Assembly: GCA_030549775.1 (NCBI GenBank)
Contig: CM060172.1
Location: 56,843,942 to 56,907,941, forward strand
Direction: 5' to 3'
DNA from: Tamarix chinensis
Taxonomy: Eukaryota; Streptophyta; Magnoliopsida; Caryophyllales; Tamaricaceae
DNA: 64,000 nt
Below, one piece after another: positions 22,694 through 35,944 of the stretch (position 1 is its first letter; each line of letters begins with the position of its first letter). The notes beneath the pieces were generated by a model. That model was not told the DNA's origin. It saw only the letters and a list, made by a program, of their open reading frames with translations, and ran no database searches. Both the position numbers and the translations under genes were made by a program.

Positions 22694-24152
22694 TGTAACA
22701 TCCTAAATTTTCTAACCCTAATAATCAAGTATTTAGTCATTAATCCTGGCTTACTTATCATTTTCAACCTTAAACCTTCTTTCTGTTGTTAACACTTAAC
22801 CTTCTATATTACGTGAGTCTTTCCCTCTCCTCTACTGGTCTATTCCTATTCTCCTTGGTTTGGTTCAATTCTAACATTAAACCTAACTAATCATAATCCC
22901 TCACTCAACCTCTCACATTCGTTCAAGTGAAACACACTCAATTACCACCCATACTCCTTTGTTTTGACTTCACTCCATCTTCTGCACCCTTGATTATGCC
23001 TTTCTTCCCTCAACACTCATTCCCATTCAATTTTCATTTTATGCAACTAACTTCTTACACCTTCCCTTCCTCTCCCTCTTCTGTATTCCTCTAACCCCTC
23101 TATTCTCTAAGTAGCCTCATTTGTAACCTTTAACCTTTTTTCCTTGCTTTCCTCCTATACCAATCCTTAATCACTTTCCTAACCATTTTATTTTTGTTTT
23201 TAGGTGATAAAAGAGGGTGATTAGAAGTATTTTTGCTAAGAGATCAAGGTAATTTAAGATTAAAGATATCCATATTTACACTAGGGACTTTTGTTGATAC
23301 ATGTTTTCTTATATAAATATCATGATAGCTTGTTCCATTGTGAGAGATTATGTTTGGTGTTACTAGAATTATGATTCTTGTATCTCATTATGAAAGTATG
23401 ATCTCATGTGTAATGATGATTTTATATGATATTGCTAATCTCAGACCTTGCTAAGCTTTGTTGAAAAATCTCAAGCATGATGGTAGACTTTGAAATTCTG
23501 ATAAGTTTTTAGTTGAGTAGATTCAAATATGAATAAGTATTATTGGTTGTGGAATATGTTAACGTTGGAAGTGTAGTCATGTGTGGAACATATGGAGTTT
23601 TTGAGAGTCTGGGTAATTCTCATCTTTAAGGACATTTGGGTTAATTCATGAGTTTTATAGGGAAATAAGTATGTCATTTTAATTCTTGAGATTTTTACAT
23701 TAAATTTCATATATAGAATGTTATAGTTTTGATAGGTATAGATTAATTTATGATGATAATAAGTTTATAAAACATGAGATTTTATGAATTAAGACTTTGT
23801 GAGGATATTTTGGTCTTTTTACAAGTGTATTGCCCCTTATTGTACTTGGTTGTCTTCCTTATGTCTTATCATTATTTTATGTAATTATAGCATGCTTTCT
23901 TTAATTTAATCATAATATAATTTAAAGTGTGTTAATTAATAAAAAATAGTTAGTATTAATTCAGTAATACCTAGTAATTAATTTTTTTTATGTGATATGT
24001 GGAAGTGGAATGATGATAATTGATGGTATTTGTTATGTGTGGCATATAAACTATATTGGTCATAATGATCTAATAATATATTAATATTTAAAGTAAAGAT
24101 CGTCCAAGTGATGATTGAGTTATACAAATATGTTCCACTGGATAAGAATAGT
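22694..24152 (+). mobile_element. Partial long LTR I (plus sense)
   Basis: It begins TGTAACATCCTAAATTTTC, followed by a pyrimidine-rich stretch to about 23200 and AT-rich sequence. It ends in a module remnant, CCACTGGATAAGAATAGT (24135-24152), cut by the start of LTR H. The sense 3' part is not found. Old and decayed. Confidence 0.5.
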
Positions 24153-27100
24153 TGTAACATCCCAAAATTTCATAACTTTTGCTTTTAGATATTTAGCATT
24201 TTTATTTAAAACTAACCCTTAAGCATTGGCCTAATTATTTTATTAACAACCTTTGATCCGTAGCCTAAATAAAATTCATAAACATCTTTCCCAATTATTT
24301 TTACTTGTTTCCTTTTTGCTAGACATATTCTGAAACTTTTTTTTTCGATTGTTTTCATTCTCGATATCCTAACATACCTAATTAAACCTGAAACTAAAAT
24401 AAAACAAAGCTATTTTATTTTTAATCCTACCTTTTTACTCGCATAAAATCTACCCTTTGCACACCCTATTTTTCCACCCTCGTGTACCCCATATTCCTCC
24501 CACAATCACTCTCCCTATCTCCCTCCCTTTTTCACGCCTTGCACATACCTCTCATCCCTCATCTCTCTAACTAAACCATACCCCTCTCCCACCTACGACT
24601 AAATCAAATGAAACCTATACCTCTCAACCTCACCTGTATATACACAAACACCTCTTCTCCTCTTTTCTCCTTCGTGCGCGACTCCCTCTTCTTTTCTCCT
24701 TCTTGAACCACTGAGCCTCCCCTCCTTATTCTTCTTCCCTTCCATCCTCTTATTCTTCCTCCCCACCGCCATCTCTTTCTCTTTTATTTATTTCTTCTCC
24801 TTCCCTACGTTATGTCTTGCTACACCCTCCCCCAGCTCCTTGGCAACTTCCCATGTATCACCACCTCTAGGGAACAACAATTGTTGTCATTAATTCCCCT
24901 CCATTTCTATCATTGATCCCTGCACCTCAACACTACAACACCACACCACTAACACCGCAACTTATACACATTCGAGTATTTATTAAGTTGACTAAATTTA
25001 CGTTGAAAAGCTAATATTAAGAGATATAATTTTCATGTTTAATACTTTTTTTTAATCAAACTAGAACAGGGCCAAAATCACATCATAAGTCAAAGTTTTC
25101 AACTAAATATGTTGAAATTTACCTAAAAGGGTGTTCAACCACCCATCAACTGGGGCTCATCCAGAGTACTTGGAACCGCCATGACAATCCTAACCTTGGT
25201 ATGAGAAATATCTAATTTTTTTCCAAATTCTTTCTTATCTTCCCATTATCTTAATACATTATTGTAATCCCCCAAAATTTTAGAAAACTTATAATTTAAT
25301 AAATAACTTTTATTTGAAATAAATTAGCTTTTAAAATTATTTATTTTAATTATTTTATGGATTTTAGAGTGTGTAAATTTGGATCGGAGTATTTAATAAA
25401 TTAAAATTAAATATTTTGTTATTTTATCATATAATTTTTATTTAAATTTTCAAACTAGTATTTTACTAAAATTATCCTTTTTAAACCCATATATTTAATT
25501 ATATTTAATTAAATTATTAAATAAACCTATTATCAAAAATATTACATCCTATTATTTTATAAATTCAATTATTTTAAAATTTTTCATTTTCCTATTTTCC
25601 TTTCCCTCTTTTTTTCTTTTCTTTCTCATTTTTTTCTCCTTTTCCTTATTTCTTTCTTCTCCCCTTTATCCTAGCTTTGGGCCGCCAGGCTACCCGGTCT
25701 GCATTCCCCTCCCTGCGCGCTTGGGCTGATGGCCCATTATTTCCCCCCACACGCACAACTAACCCAGCCCTCCTCCTCTCCTTCTTCCTTTCTCCCCTAG
25801 ACCGGCCGACCCACTCTTTTTTTTTCTTTTCTTCCCCCGTGCGCCGGCCTGCAGCTCCCTCTCCCTCCTTTCTTTTTTTTCTTCTTCTTCTCCACCTGCC
25901 TTGACACAACAGCCCCGATCGGTCCCCTTCTCCATGACTGCCACCATCTGTAGCCTCCCGCTGCCACCTCCTGCAACCCCTGCCACCACCTTTCTTCCTC
26001 CCCCCCTCTCTCTCTCCCTTGCCCTTTTTTTCATGGTTTTGGAAACTGGGCAGCCATGCACCCCATCCCGCATGGCTCCCCTTTCCTCCCTGTCGTCACC
26101 CTCTGCCTGCTACCCTACCACCTCCCTGCCACCCTAAACACTACCACCGACTGCCACCTATCCCCCTACCTTGCCTCTTCTTTTTCTTCTCCTCTCCACC
26201 CTCTTTCTGCCCATATTTTCAAGCCCTTTACCCCCGACCTCCTCTCCTCTCTCATTTTCTTCCTCTCCCATTTCCACCCCTATTTTTGCATCGCCACCAC
26301 CCTCCGCCACTCCTGCCGCCTCACCAACCCCCTGCACCGCTCCCTACCACTCTCCACCTTAGCCTTGTGCCACCACAACATCCCTCTCCAGCCATCCTGT
26401 AGCCCTTCTTCCTCCCCACTTATTTTCTGCCTATTTTCCCCCCTTCTCGGTAGTCCTCTTGTAACACCACCGATCGCCGCCTTCCGACCGCCTCTACTGC
26501 CACCTAAACCACCAATCTCCTCCCTACAACCTCCTCTACCACCCCCATACCTTATATTCCCGAAACCAACCCCTGCACTCCTTCACTTTTCTCTTCTCTT
26601 TTCCTTCCTTCTTAGCCCCTCCACCTGGACCCACCTCGGAAGCCAACTTCGCCACCTTGCCGCCGTCGCCTCTACCGCCATTGGCCGCCAAAAACCCATC
26701 CCCAGCATCCACCTACACCCCCTCTTTACTCCTGCACCATTTCCTTGCCTTAAATCCTTCCCTATCTACCTTCTTTTATAGCCTAAAGACCCCAACCCGA
26801 AAATAACCATTATTTCTTCTTTTCACCCCCTCTTCGAGCCTTTCCTCCTCTTATTTTTGCATGCAGCTCATGTTGCATATGCAGCATAAGTTGCTGCAAT
26901 TATTGGACCATTTTTATTAAAAAAATTTAAGGTAAAATAATATTTAAGTTAATTATTTCATTAAGAAAATTTTATAAGGTCTTATGCTTTGATTTTCTTA
27001 CTTCTAATATAATAATTATTGATATTATTTTTAGGTGTTGATTTTGCTATTTAAAGCTTGAATCTTTAACCGGGATATCGGTAAGATTCGATTTTTGCGG

Positions 27101-27539
27101 GATGTAAGGTAATCGCTAAACCCCACTTAAACACATGGATAAACGTATGTTAGCACATTAGGATTTTTAATATATTATTATGCTTGATATTTGTGGTTTG
27201 ATATAATTCATATATTTGCATGTATTGATTGATAAAAAGGAAAGTATGCTAGTTTATATATCATGTGTGGAAATGTTTTTTAAGGGAAGAGTTTGATTAT
27301 TAATGAAAGTTTTAAGTACTTATCCATGTTATTTTATGTTATTGTGACCATTTATGCATGAATATTATTATTGTGAACCCTAGGGGCATTTTAGTAATAT
27401 TTATTGTGCAAGAATGTGGCCTAAATGTGTGAATGCTAATATGTATTATATTAAAATATAATGGTTGGTGGAGTTGGATATTGTTAATGGAGTATTAATA
27501 CTATTATTCCATGTGGTAATGTTGATTTAATAAAAGTGG

Positions 27540-28700
27540 TGTAATAAAGGGGGTAAGGTAGTAATTTTGAAGGCAAAAGGGCAATATGGTAATTTTACAA
27601 GTAAAAAGGGGGTATTGTGGTAATTTTGGAAGCTACGGGTATTATGGTAAGGGGTATTATGGTAATTTTGGGAGTAAAGAGTAATGTGGTAATTTTAGAA
27701 AAGAAGGGCAAAATGGTAATTTTGGATGTAAAAGGGTAAAATGGTAAATTGCAAGTAAAAGGGGTATTATGGAAATTTTATAAGTAAAAGGGGTATTGTG
27801 GTAATTTTGTAAATAAAAGGATATTATAGTAATTTGGAAGTAAAGGGTAGAAGGGTAATTTTGTAAATTAAAGGGTTATTTATGGCAAACTTGGGAGTAA
27901 GGGGTAAATTGGTATGATAACGACGAAAGATAAATTGGTAATTAAATTATGATTATAAAAGGGTAATTGGATAATAATTATAATAGAGAAGGGTAATTGG
28001 GTAAATTAACCAACAAAAGGGTATTATGGTAATTTTAATAATAGAGAAGGGCAATATAGTAATGATAATAATAGAGAGGTGTAAATTGGTAATTATAATT
28101 ATGGAGAAGGGTAAATTAATAATTATAAATATGGAGAAGGGTAAATTAATAATTATAAATATGGAGAAGGGTAAATTAATAATTATAAATATGGAGAAGG
28201 GTAAATTGGTAATTATAATTATGAAGAAGGGTAAATTAGTAATTGTAATTATGAAGAGGGGTAAAATGGCAATTATAATAATTGATAGGGGTAAAATGGT
28301 AATTATGATAAAGGAGAAGGACAATTTGGTAATTTATCCAACTAAATGGGCAATTTTGGTAATTTAACTAACTAAAGGGTAAATTGGTAATTATTTATCC
28401 AACTAAAGGGGTAAAATAGTAATCATGATAATGAAGGAGGGTAATTTGGTTATTTATCCAACTCAAGGGCAATTTAGTAATTATAACAAAGGAGAAGGGC
28501 AATTTGGTAATCTAACCAACCAAAAAGGGAAATATGTTAAGGTTAACAATTATGAAGGGTGAATGGTGATCTAAAAGGCGTAGGAGATAACTTAGTAATG
28601 TAAACCGAGCAAGGGGTAATTTGATAATTATGCAACCTTAAGGGTAATATGATAATTTGTCAAGTAAGGAAGGGATGACTTAGCAATTATATAAGTAAGG
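27540..28700 (+). repeat. Minisatellite inside LTR B
   Basis: A degenerate tandem array is built from GGGTAAAATGGTAATT-type units. Between about 28060 and 28260 the unit is a clean 30 bp containing ATGGAGAAGGGTAAATT. Because 30 is a multiple of three, open frames appear on both strands. They read out the repeat and are not genes. Confidence 0.85.
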
Positions 28701-29419
28701 GGTAAATGAGTAATTTGTATCTAACATGTCGTTGCGATTGTGGAATTTTATAATATGACTCAAATAACGCTGATTAGTAAGGTAAGAGTATTCGATAATT
28801 AGTAAGTATTAGAAGAACAAATCCTAATTCAGAATTATATGAGATTATGATGGCCTTAATGATTTCTCTATGTTATCTTGGATAACCGCCTGAATAAGAA
28901 ACGACTAATGATATCAGAACAATTGAAAGTGAATAAGTATCTGACTATTGTGTTTTTCGTGATCACTTTAATTAATACACTAATACTTAAAGTGAAAGAC
29001 CTCGAGATCGGGAATGGTGGCTCTTTAGGGGTCACTACCCTAAAGACGTGGTTTAGCCCACGATTATTCTTGTATTTGCTAGTGTGCCTTTGTGCCCTAG
29101 CCAGGCCCTATATCTTGCTCTATCTAGCTCTACGAACCTACTTAGAGGTTATGCATACTTATGGATTAGGTGTCCTTGTCAGTAGGGTACTGAGTAACTT
29201 TATGCACCAGTATGACCAGGGTACCTTTGCGTCCTTGGGTTTGTGGTTGAAGGGTACTGAGTAGCTTGTATGCACCGGTACGATCGGTCTACCTTTGTGT
29301 CCCGGGTTCCTGATCTCTCATCCGAGGCAAATAAATGGAATTGTTGTGCTGATTAAAGAAAGGAAAAATACTAATCATGAAAGTGAAAGATTAATGAGCC
29401 GGGCCTAGATGAATTATGA

Positions 29420-29593
29420 TATTGAGTACCGATCCACCGGTTATAATAGTGGGCTAGGAGTGTGTTGCCCTGGCAAGTGATTATGAGCACCGATCCATCA
29501 GATATAATAGTGGCCCAGGAGCGTGTTGCCCTGGATGATGTTGATATATACTCCGATCCACCGGCAATAATAGTGGGGGTCCCGAGCTCAATA
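29420..29593 (+). repeat. Hairpin cluster 1 of LTR B (three modules)
   Basis: Three modules of the form GATCCACCGG-N-ATAATAGTGG are separated by spacers such as CCAGGAGCGTGTTGCCCTGG, which is itself an inverted repeat. The cluster is closed by TATTGAG (29420-29426) and CTCAATA (29587-29593), perfect reverse complements. Confidence 0.75.
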
Positions 29594-29654
29594 AAAACAG
29601 TCATGGATGTGAATAAAGTTATGGAAAAATACTAATCACTTATAGTGGAACACC

Positions 29655-29812
29655 ATGTGAGTCGGAGCCAGACCGGTCTACCGGCGAATAATAGTGGCCA
29701 GGAGCGTTTTGCCCTGGAGACCGATCCACTGGTATATAATGGTGGTTAGGTGCATTCTACCCTATAAGTGACCGATCCACAAGCTATAATAGTGGGGTTC
29801 CCGCACTCACAT
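29655..29812 (+). repeat. Hairpin cluster 2 of LTR B (three modules)
   Basis: Three modules are closed by ATGTGAGT (29655-29662) and ACTCACAT (29805-29812), an 8-bp perfect inverted repeat. The spacers again contain CCAGG...CCTGG-type pairs. Confidence 0.75.
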
Positions 29813-30344
29813 TGATATAAAATATGAGATTGATTGAATAATGATGGACTAATGGCTTAAGGCCCGAATGTATTGATTTTGCACTATGACATGGCTTAAG
29901 GCTCGAAAGTATCGATTGTTCATAACGACCTTTTGATATCTGATGTGATTGTTAATTATGTGAATGTTATATGTACACATCTTGTTATATATGCATATAG
30001 ATTTGTATCATGTGTGACATTGCGGGCCTACTTTTAAGTGTGATTTTGAAGGGTTACTCAGTACCATAGTATTGAAGGGTTCCATTCGTGGGGCCCCTAC
30101 CTATTCAATGGGCAGTGTCCCTTAAAGGTCTTTTTAGGTGCTACTCAAGTGGGCAACGGGAAAGAGCGTAAGGATTATCCGGACTTTTAGGGTTCCCCCT
30201 TTGCTTTTACTTTCTGGTTTAAATGTATTTCTTGTTCTTGTAACCACCACTGGTGGATTCTAATTTTGTAAAGTGTATTGCGCTACTCTAATTTAAACAT
30301 GTTTTGGGAATCTAGCAAAGTGTATCTCATTCCTTTAGCCTTAG

Positions 30345-30390
30345 CACTTGGTACTGGAATGGTATGAGTGAACCGGTCTAGTACTAAGTG
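30345..30390 (+). repeat. Terminal-proximal hairpin of LTR B
   Basis: CACTTGGTACT and AGTACTAAGTG pair over about 11-13 bp with a G-U pair, 100 bp before the LTR end. It matches the stronger hairpin in LTR G and the one in LTR C. Confidence 0.6.
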
Positions 30391-33219
30391 TGGCGATAAT
30401 ATCCCCGAAATTCACCATTTTATATTTTACTTCCGCTATTTGTTTTAAATAAAACAAAATTTTTCAGTAGTGAATTTTGGGGATGTTACAATTATCTTTT
30501 AACCTTTTTGCACCTATACATACCTCTCTAACTCAAACCCCAAAATAATTATAATACACAATCTTGAGATCTAAGAGATAGGGTTTCTACATCATCTTCA
30601 ACATCTACCCATTCTTTATCCATTAATTTCATCAATTTGTACTTCAAATCATTCAATTCAATTATCATTTATGTTTCCTTTATGATTCTCTTCCATCTAT
30701 TTATCCACCGCCATAGAATTTTTAATTTAGGGTTCCACCATTTTCAAAGCATTAATCACCTCCATAATTCCTTCAATTTGTGGTTCAACTCCACATTCAC
30801 AAACCATTAACTTGTTAACCTTGTGCTTTAGACTAGGAGTCATCTATCCACCTTATTTTGTTTGTTTTCACTTCTGTTTTTGGTATATTATTCTCCTACC
30901 TTATTATATGTCTTGTATAATTACATTATACAAGATTCGTGGCTAAAATTCTTATTGTTAGGGATGGGATTGAAACACTACACTATGTTTTGAGATTTTA
31001 ATAATAATTGCTTTGTTTTTCTATATGTAATGTGTAATACTCCAAAATTTAATAATGAAAATTTTTATTTTGTAGAAGCATAATAATAAAGAAATGGTTG
31101 TTACCACTATATCTAGTATAAAACATTGAAGTCTCACAATTGGAAGTTAGGTGTGTGAAGCACTTAATTTTGGTTTATAAGATTACAAAATAGATAATAC
31201 GAGAAAAATAAATATAGTGTGAGCAAAGGAAATTAAGAGAAAAACTCTAAACAAAAACAAAGAACACTAGATAGATACCATTGTACCATCATACCCAATA
31301 ACCAATCAACATAGGCAAGTAGAAATTTATGAGTAATGGTAATTAACAACTAGCAAAACATCAAAGTTTAATCCTCCAAAACCAACAATATTAACATATG
31401 CCATAATCAATGTCAGTATGAGACGTACTAGTACAAATGAATCACTGACAAACATATCATGATTAATGTAAGGCAAACACTTACAATCATACATATAACA
31501 TAATTAACATGAATGCATATGACACATCAATGGTTGGATGCATACAATAAAAAAGACATTACAATCATGTGGTCACTAAACATAACGTTGGAAGATAACA
31601 CTAAATAGAAACTAGATCAAGATTTTTTAGGTAAGCACACAATATCACTCATAAAAAAATGATGAGTATGCTACGTACTTAGTAAGATAACCATACACAT
31701 CACAAGAAGAGGGTATGCATGGCACAAGAAACATAATGGAAATATATATACTATACATGCATATATGATTTATTATATAAGATGATTCCAATAAAAAAAA
31801 TTCAATTTAATACTTAGTTGATAGCATACTTCTATTTATTTAGTTAGATTGAGATTGGGGAATCATTTATAATGCAATTGCTCCTCTCCTCTCCCACTGT
31901 AAATGGGGAAAAGATACTCAACCTCATTGATATATAACATTTGCTTTCTCCTTTTCCTCGCAAATTGGAGAATGGTAGTTAACCTCACTAATACTCTTAC
32001 ATCTTGGGTAAATCATATCTAGGCCACTAGTAAAACTCTAATCCTTGAGTATGTGTACCCCTTTAAGTTGATGGATCGATGGAAAATAATAGACTAAGGT
32101 CATCTGGTTCCATTAGAAGCAAGCAGCATATATATTCAAGTAATTTAAATATTTAAAATCATCTTTGTTCTGCCTCACACTATCTTCCACTTTAATTATC
32201 AATATCTTATTCATTCATTAACCATCACTTAGCACAAAATATTGCATCACTTGTCTTAATTTTTAGTCATCATCATAATACTTCCCCCTTTTCTTATAAT
32301 CCATATCACATATACTACCATCTTATCACTTGTTATACGAAATACCAAGGGCTCACAAAATAAGTGACACATATATCATTATTATCCGTTTATCACTTAT
32401 GTAAATTCATTCCAATAATTGTATTCTTAACAAGAAATTAAGAGTATATTAAGGCCAATAATGAAAATCTCAAATAAAATAGCAAATGAAGAATTCATAT
32501 AAATATTAAACTATTACTTAAGTATCATATATATGTAAGACAAGCCACTTAATATAAGGGATTCACCTAAGAAGACCCTTAAGGTTATCCTTAAACCCAA
32601 CATGGTATAAGAAGATTATACTAAATGTAAAATGACCAACTTATCCTTATTAATCCTAAATATTTATTTAAGTCATTTAAATAAAAATTAAACTCATTAA
32701 TTTAATAAATTTAAGACAACACCTAAAAATCATATATTAAATATTATTAAGCTAAAATGAGAGTTAAACTCAAAATTAAGTACATAAAATAATAACTTAA
32801 ATGTTAAGGTTTTCTATGTTCATTTTAAACTCTTTTTAACTTAATTAATTTAGGCTAACCAACATTTACTAAGGTCAACCATTCAACATTACAATGCCCC
32901 TACTGCCATAGGGAAAATTCAAACGCTCACAAGGGACAACATGTAAAAATACCAAAATATCCTTCAATTACTTAGTTCACCTCAATTTTTTTTACTCATA
33001 ACTTACGCTCTACAACTCCAAATTAATATTTCTAATATATGAAATTGTATATAAAGGACCTAATTAATACAATGGTGACCCATATTCTTATACTTTTTTT
33101 TTTACCAGAATAACAAAAATGACCCTAGGAGTAACTTTCTTCGAATCCCACAAAACCGCACTTCACAAAAATTAACCCAAACATATTTATTTTCATAAAA
33201 AAAAAGGAAACAAGATAAT

Positions 33220-35944
33220 TGTAATGCCCTATTTTCTAACTACTTATAATTATGTGTAACTAATTACATAAATAATTGTAGGATATTTTATGGCTTTAAG
33301 ATTTTTGGGGTACTTTAATAGTAAATGTAATTCTACGATTAGACGCACTTAGCTTATAAAATACTATTTATATCTATAAAATTTTGATTTACACCTTTAA
33401 AAATATTCTCATAAAATTTTATTTGGGTCCTACATATGTTAAAATATAAATATAGAATTTTTGGTTTAATTTAATTTTTGTTTGTTATTCCGTTTGAATT
33501 TTATACGTAAAATATATAATTAAGGCATGCTAGCTAAAAATCATATTAATTGTGTGTTAAAATTCTGAAAATTTATCATTAGGTTGGAAATTAATAAATA
33601 TAAGTACTTGAAAATTTTCATGATTTTAGAAATATTTTTGGAATTTATTTTTATAATTACTTTGTGAGCTTGTTAATTCACCATCAGATCAATATGTTAT
33701 ATATCAAACCTTATTTTAAATTTTGGTTCCTCAATCTCCTATTTATAACCCATTTTTCTTAATTTGTTTTCATTTATCCTTTCTCTCATTTTCTCATCTT
33801 GGTTGCTCCCAACTCTTTCTTTATTTTAGTTATTTTGCTAAGTGTTATTAAGCTTGTTGAGCCTATAACCAAGACTCGCCTCCTCTCTTTATCCTTATTC
33901 TCTTGTTTTCACTTCTACATTTCCTTATATCTAGCATTTATTTATTTTTAAATAAGTAAAGAAGGATATAGTTTTGGTTAAACTATGGAGTTGTTATCTT
34001 TTGTCTCCTCCATGTGTATCTCCATTTTTTTCCCAAAGGCATTGAAGTTCTTTAGATAGTTCGTTGTTTTATTTTTCTATTTGTACATGGAAAGAGGTAA
34101 CCCATATGCTCCTACTAAATATGTAAATATTATATGATAGCATGTTTGGGATTTCCTATGTTATGCTTAAGTGTAATTTATGCTTCTTTATAATCTCATG
34201 AAAAATACATATGCATCATGTATTGTTATTAGTTTCTCTAAGCATATAATTGTGTATTTTTTTTCATGCAAGAGCATGTTAAATTTATGTATTTTAATAT
34301 ATATATATAATAGAATGGTAGCATAGGATTGTTGTCGTACAATAATTATGCATGATTAAGGTTTTATGTACTAAATGGGCTTACTTGTGTTTTAGGGACA
34401 AAGTGATAATTTGGTCACTTTTGAAATTTTCCATAATTAAAATTTTATATTAATGTAACTATTTTAATTTTATTTAGTCATATTATAAGTTTTTACTTAA
34501 TTCTAATAACAATTGGTATTAAAATGAGAAATTATTGAGTAAATAACATAAAAGGATATTTTGGTTATTTTATGACTTATTATGCCTAAAAGTATGAATA
34601 ATAGGACTCATATGACTTTAATGGATTCCTAGGTCGAACTTAGTGTTAACTTTGATTTTGGTTTGGATCATTAACCTTATGATTAACTTAAATAATTGGA
34701 AATTTGAATCATTATACATTATGTGATATCTTTGGAAATGATTTGGGAATCAATCTTTATAGTGGAAGACCTCAAGATTTGAGAATAATTGTTTTTTAGG
34801 GTTAGCTACCCTAAAGATGAGGTAGGAGTCATCGATTTGATTTGGTGGTTTGTCAGATTCTACTCTATAGGTAACTTATAGGTCCTATAGAAGGTATTGA
34901 TACTTTACGATTAGGTGTCCTAGGATAGGAGTATATTGTGTTGTCCTATTGCACCAATATGGCTGGAGTATCTACATGTCTTTTGGTTATAGGTTGGGAG
35001 GATAATGTGTTGATTTAGTGTGTTGATATGATCGGTGTATTTCATATTTATCCAGGTTATTATTATATCCCCTCAAAAATTATAAATGAAAATAATTGTT
35101 TAAGAAAGATTTAAATGGATTGCTTTGGTATGTTGTTTTGATAGTTGCATATGTGCACCGTTTAGATTTGGTATATTTATTAGTAATTGTTTCAATGCTT
35201 TCCTTGTTATGTTATAAATGGTATAGAGGGGGTTATTGTAAAAGACCTTAATTATGGTTTGGTGTTTCCCTTCGTGGGACACCCATGGTATAATTGAATT
35301 AATGAAATAATCGTAATATGGTTAAGTTTGACATGATAAACATGTGACATATGGTATGATATGAGTTATGGCATGAATATGACACTTAGCTATGGTCTTT
35401 GTAATATGTTATGCTATAATAATTTGTGTCACCTTCTATGTGCTACATATGATATTTGCATGCTTAGTATTGTGTATTGGTTTGCTCAGTATCGTTGCAC
35501 CACTAGGTTCTATTTTATGGCCCTCTACCTATTCAATGGGTAATATTTACCTTGTAGGAGTACTTTAAGGGTACAACTTGATAGCTTTTGATAGGGATTG
35601 GGAGTTAGGACTATCTGGTATCCATTTTAGTATCTTTTGATCTGGATATCCCTTAAACTCTTATATCTTATTTTCTATTTCTTTAACTTGCCAATTGTAA
35701 CTCTTTTGTCCATTTTTTTTGTCATTGAAACAGTTTAACATTTTAATAAAATATTTCTCTACTTATCAATTATTGTTATTAATTTAAGTGGATAATTGTT
35801 TTAACCTTAACACTTAGTGTAATAAAGGTAGAGGAATCAGAATTATACTAAATACAATGATAACACCCTACATTTTTAATAACTTAGCTTCTACAATCAA
35901 CTCTTTTTAAAGAAATTTCAAGTGCTAAAAATGGAGGTGTTACA
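33220..35944 (+). mobile_element. Solo LTR E (plus sense), 2.73 kb
   Basis: The ends are TGTAATGCCC and GGAGGTGTTACA. Flanks ATAAT (33215-33219) and ATAAC (35945-35949) form a target duplication with one mismatch. It carries decayed late blocks: CTATTCAATGGGTAA near 35530, and a broken terminal hairpin near 35805-35860. It is shorter than B and G and lacks the three-module clusters. No coding sequence. Confidence 0.7.

Larger units (their letters stand above)
25263..30490 (+). mobile_element. Solo LTR B, Ty3-gypsy-like group, 5.23 kb
   Basis: The ends are TGTAATCCCCCAAAATTTT and GAATTTTGGGGATGTTACA, with a perfect target duplication ATTAT (25258-25262 and 30491-30495). Order along the sense strand: AT-rich start, strongly pyrimidine-rich 25560-26860, a 27.5-28.7 kb minisatellite, two hairpin clusters (29420-29812), a block with GGGGCCCC and CAATGGGCAG near 30090-30115, a terminal hairpin (30345-30390), then the end. 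It has no gag or pol. The long proline-rich frames at 25.9-26.8 kb are low-complexity artefacts. A solo LTR formed by recombination is the simplest reading. Confidence 0.85.

Noticed and set aside
26056..26781. 241-codon proline/serine-rich frame and neighbouring frames in LTR B
   Set aside because: They come from a pyrimidine-rich tract that has the same position in other LTR copies with unrelated reading frames. No domain or codon bias was seen.
28026..28367. 113-codon frame with repeated EKGKLIII
   Set aside because: It is a 30-bp minisatellite read in an open frame, mirrored on the other strand.
27540..29830. CRISPR-like array
   Set aside because: Repeat spacing is irregular, the units grade into each other, and the context is a plant LTR. 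No cas-like gene is present.
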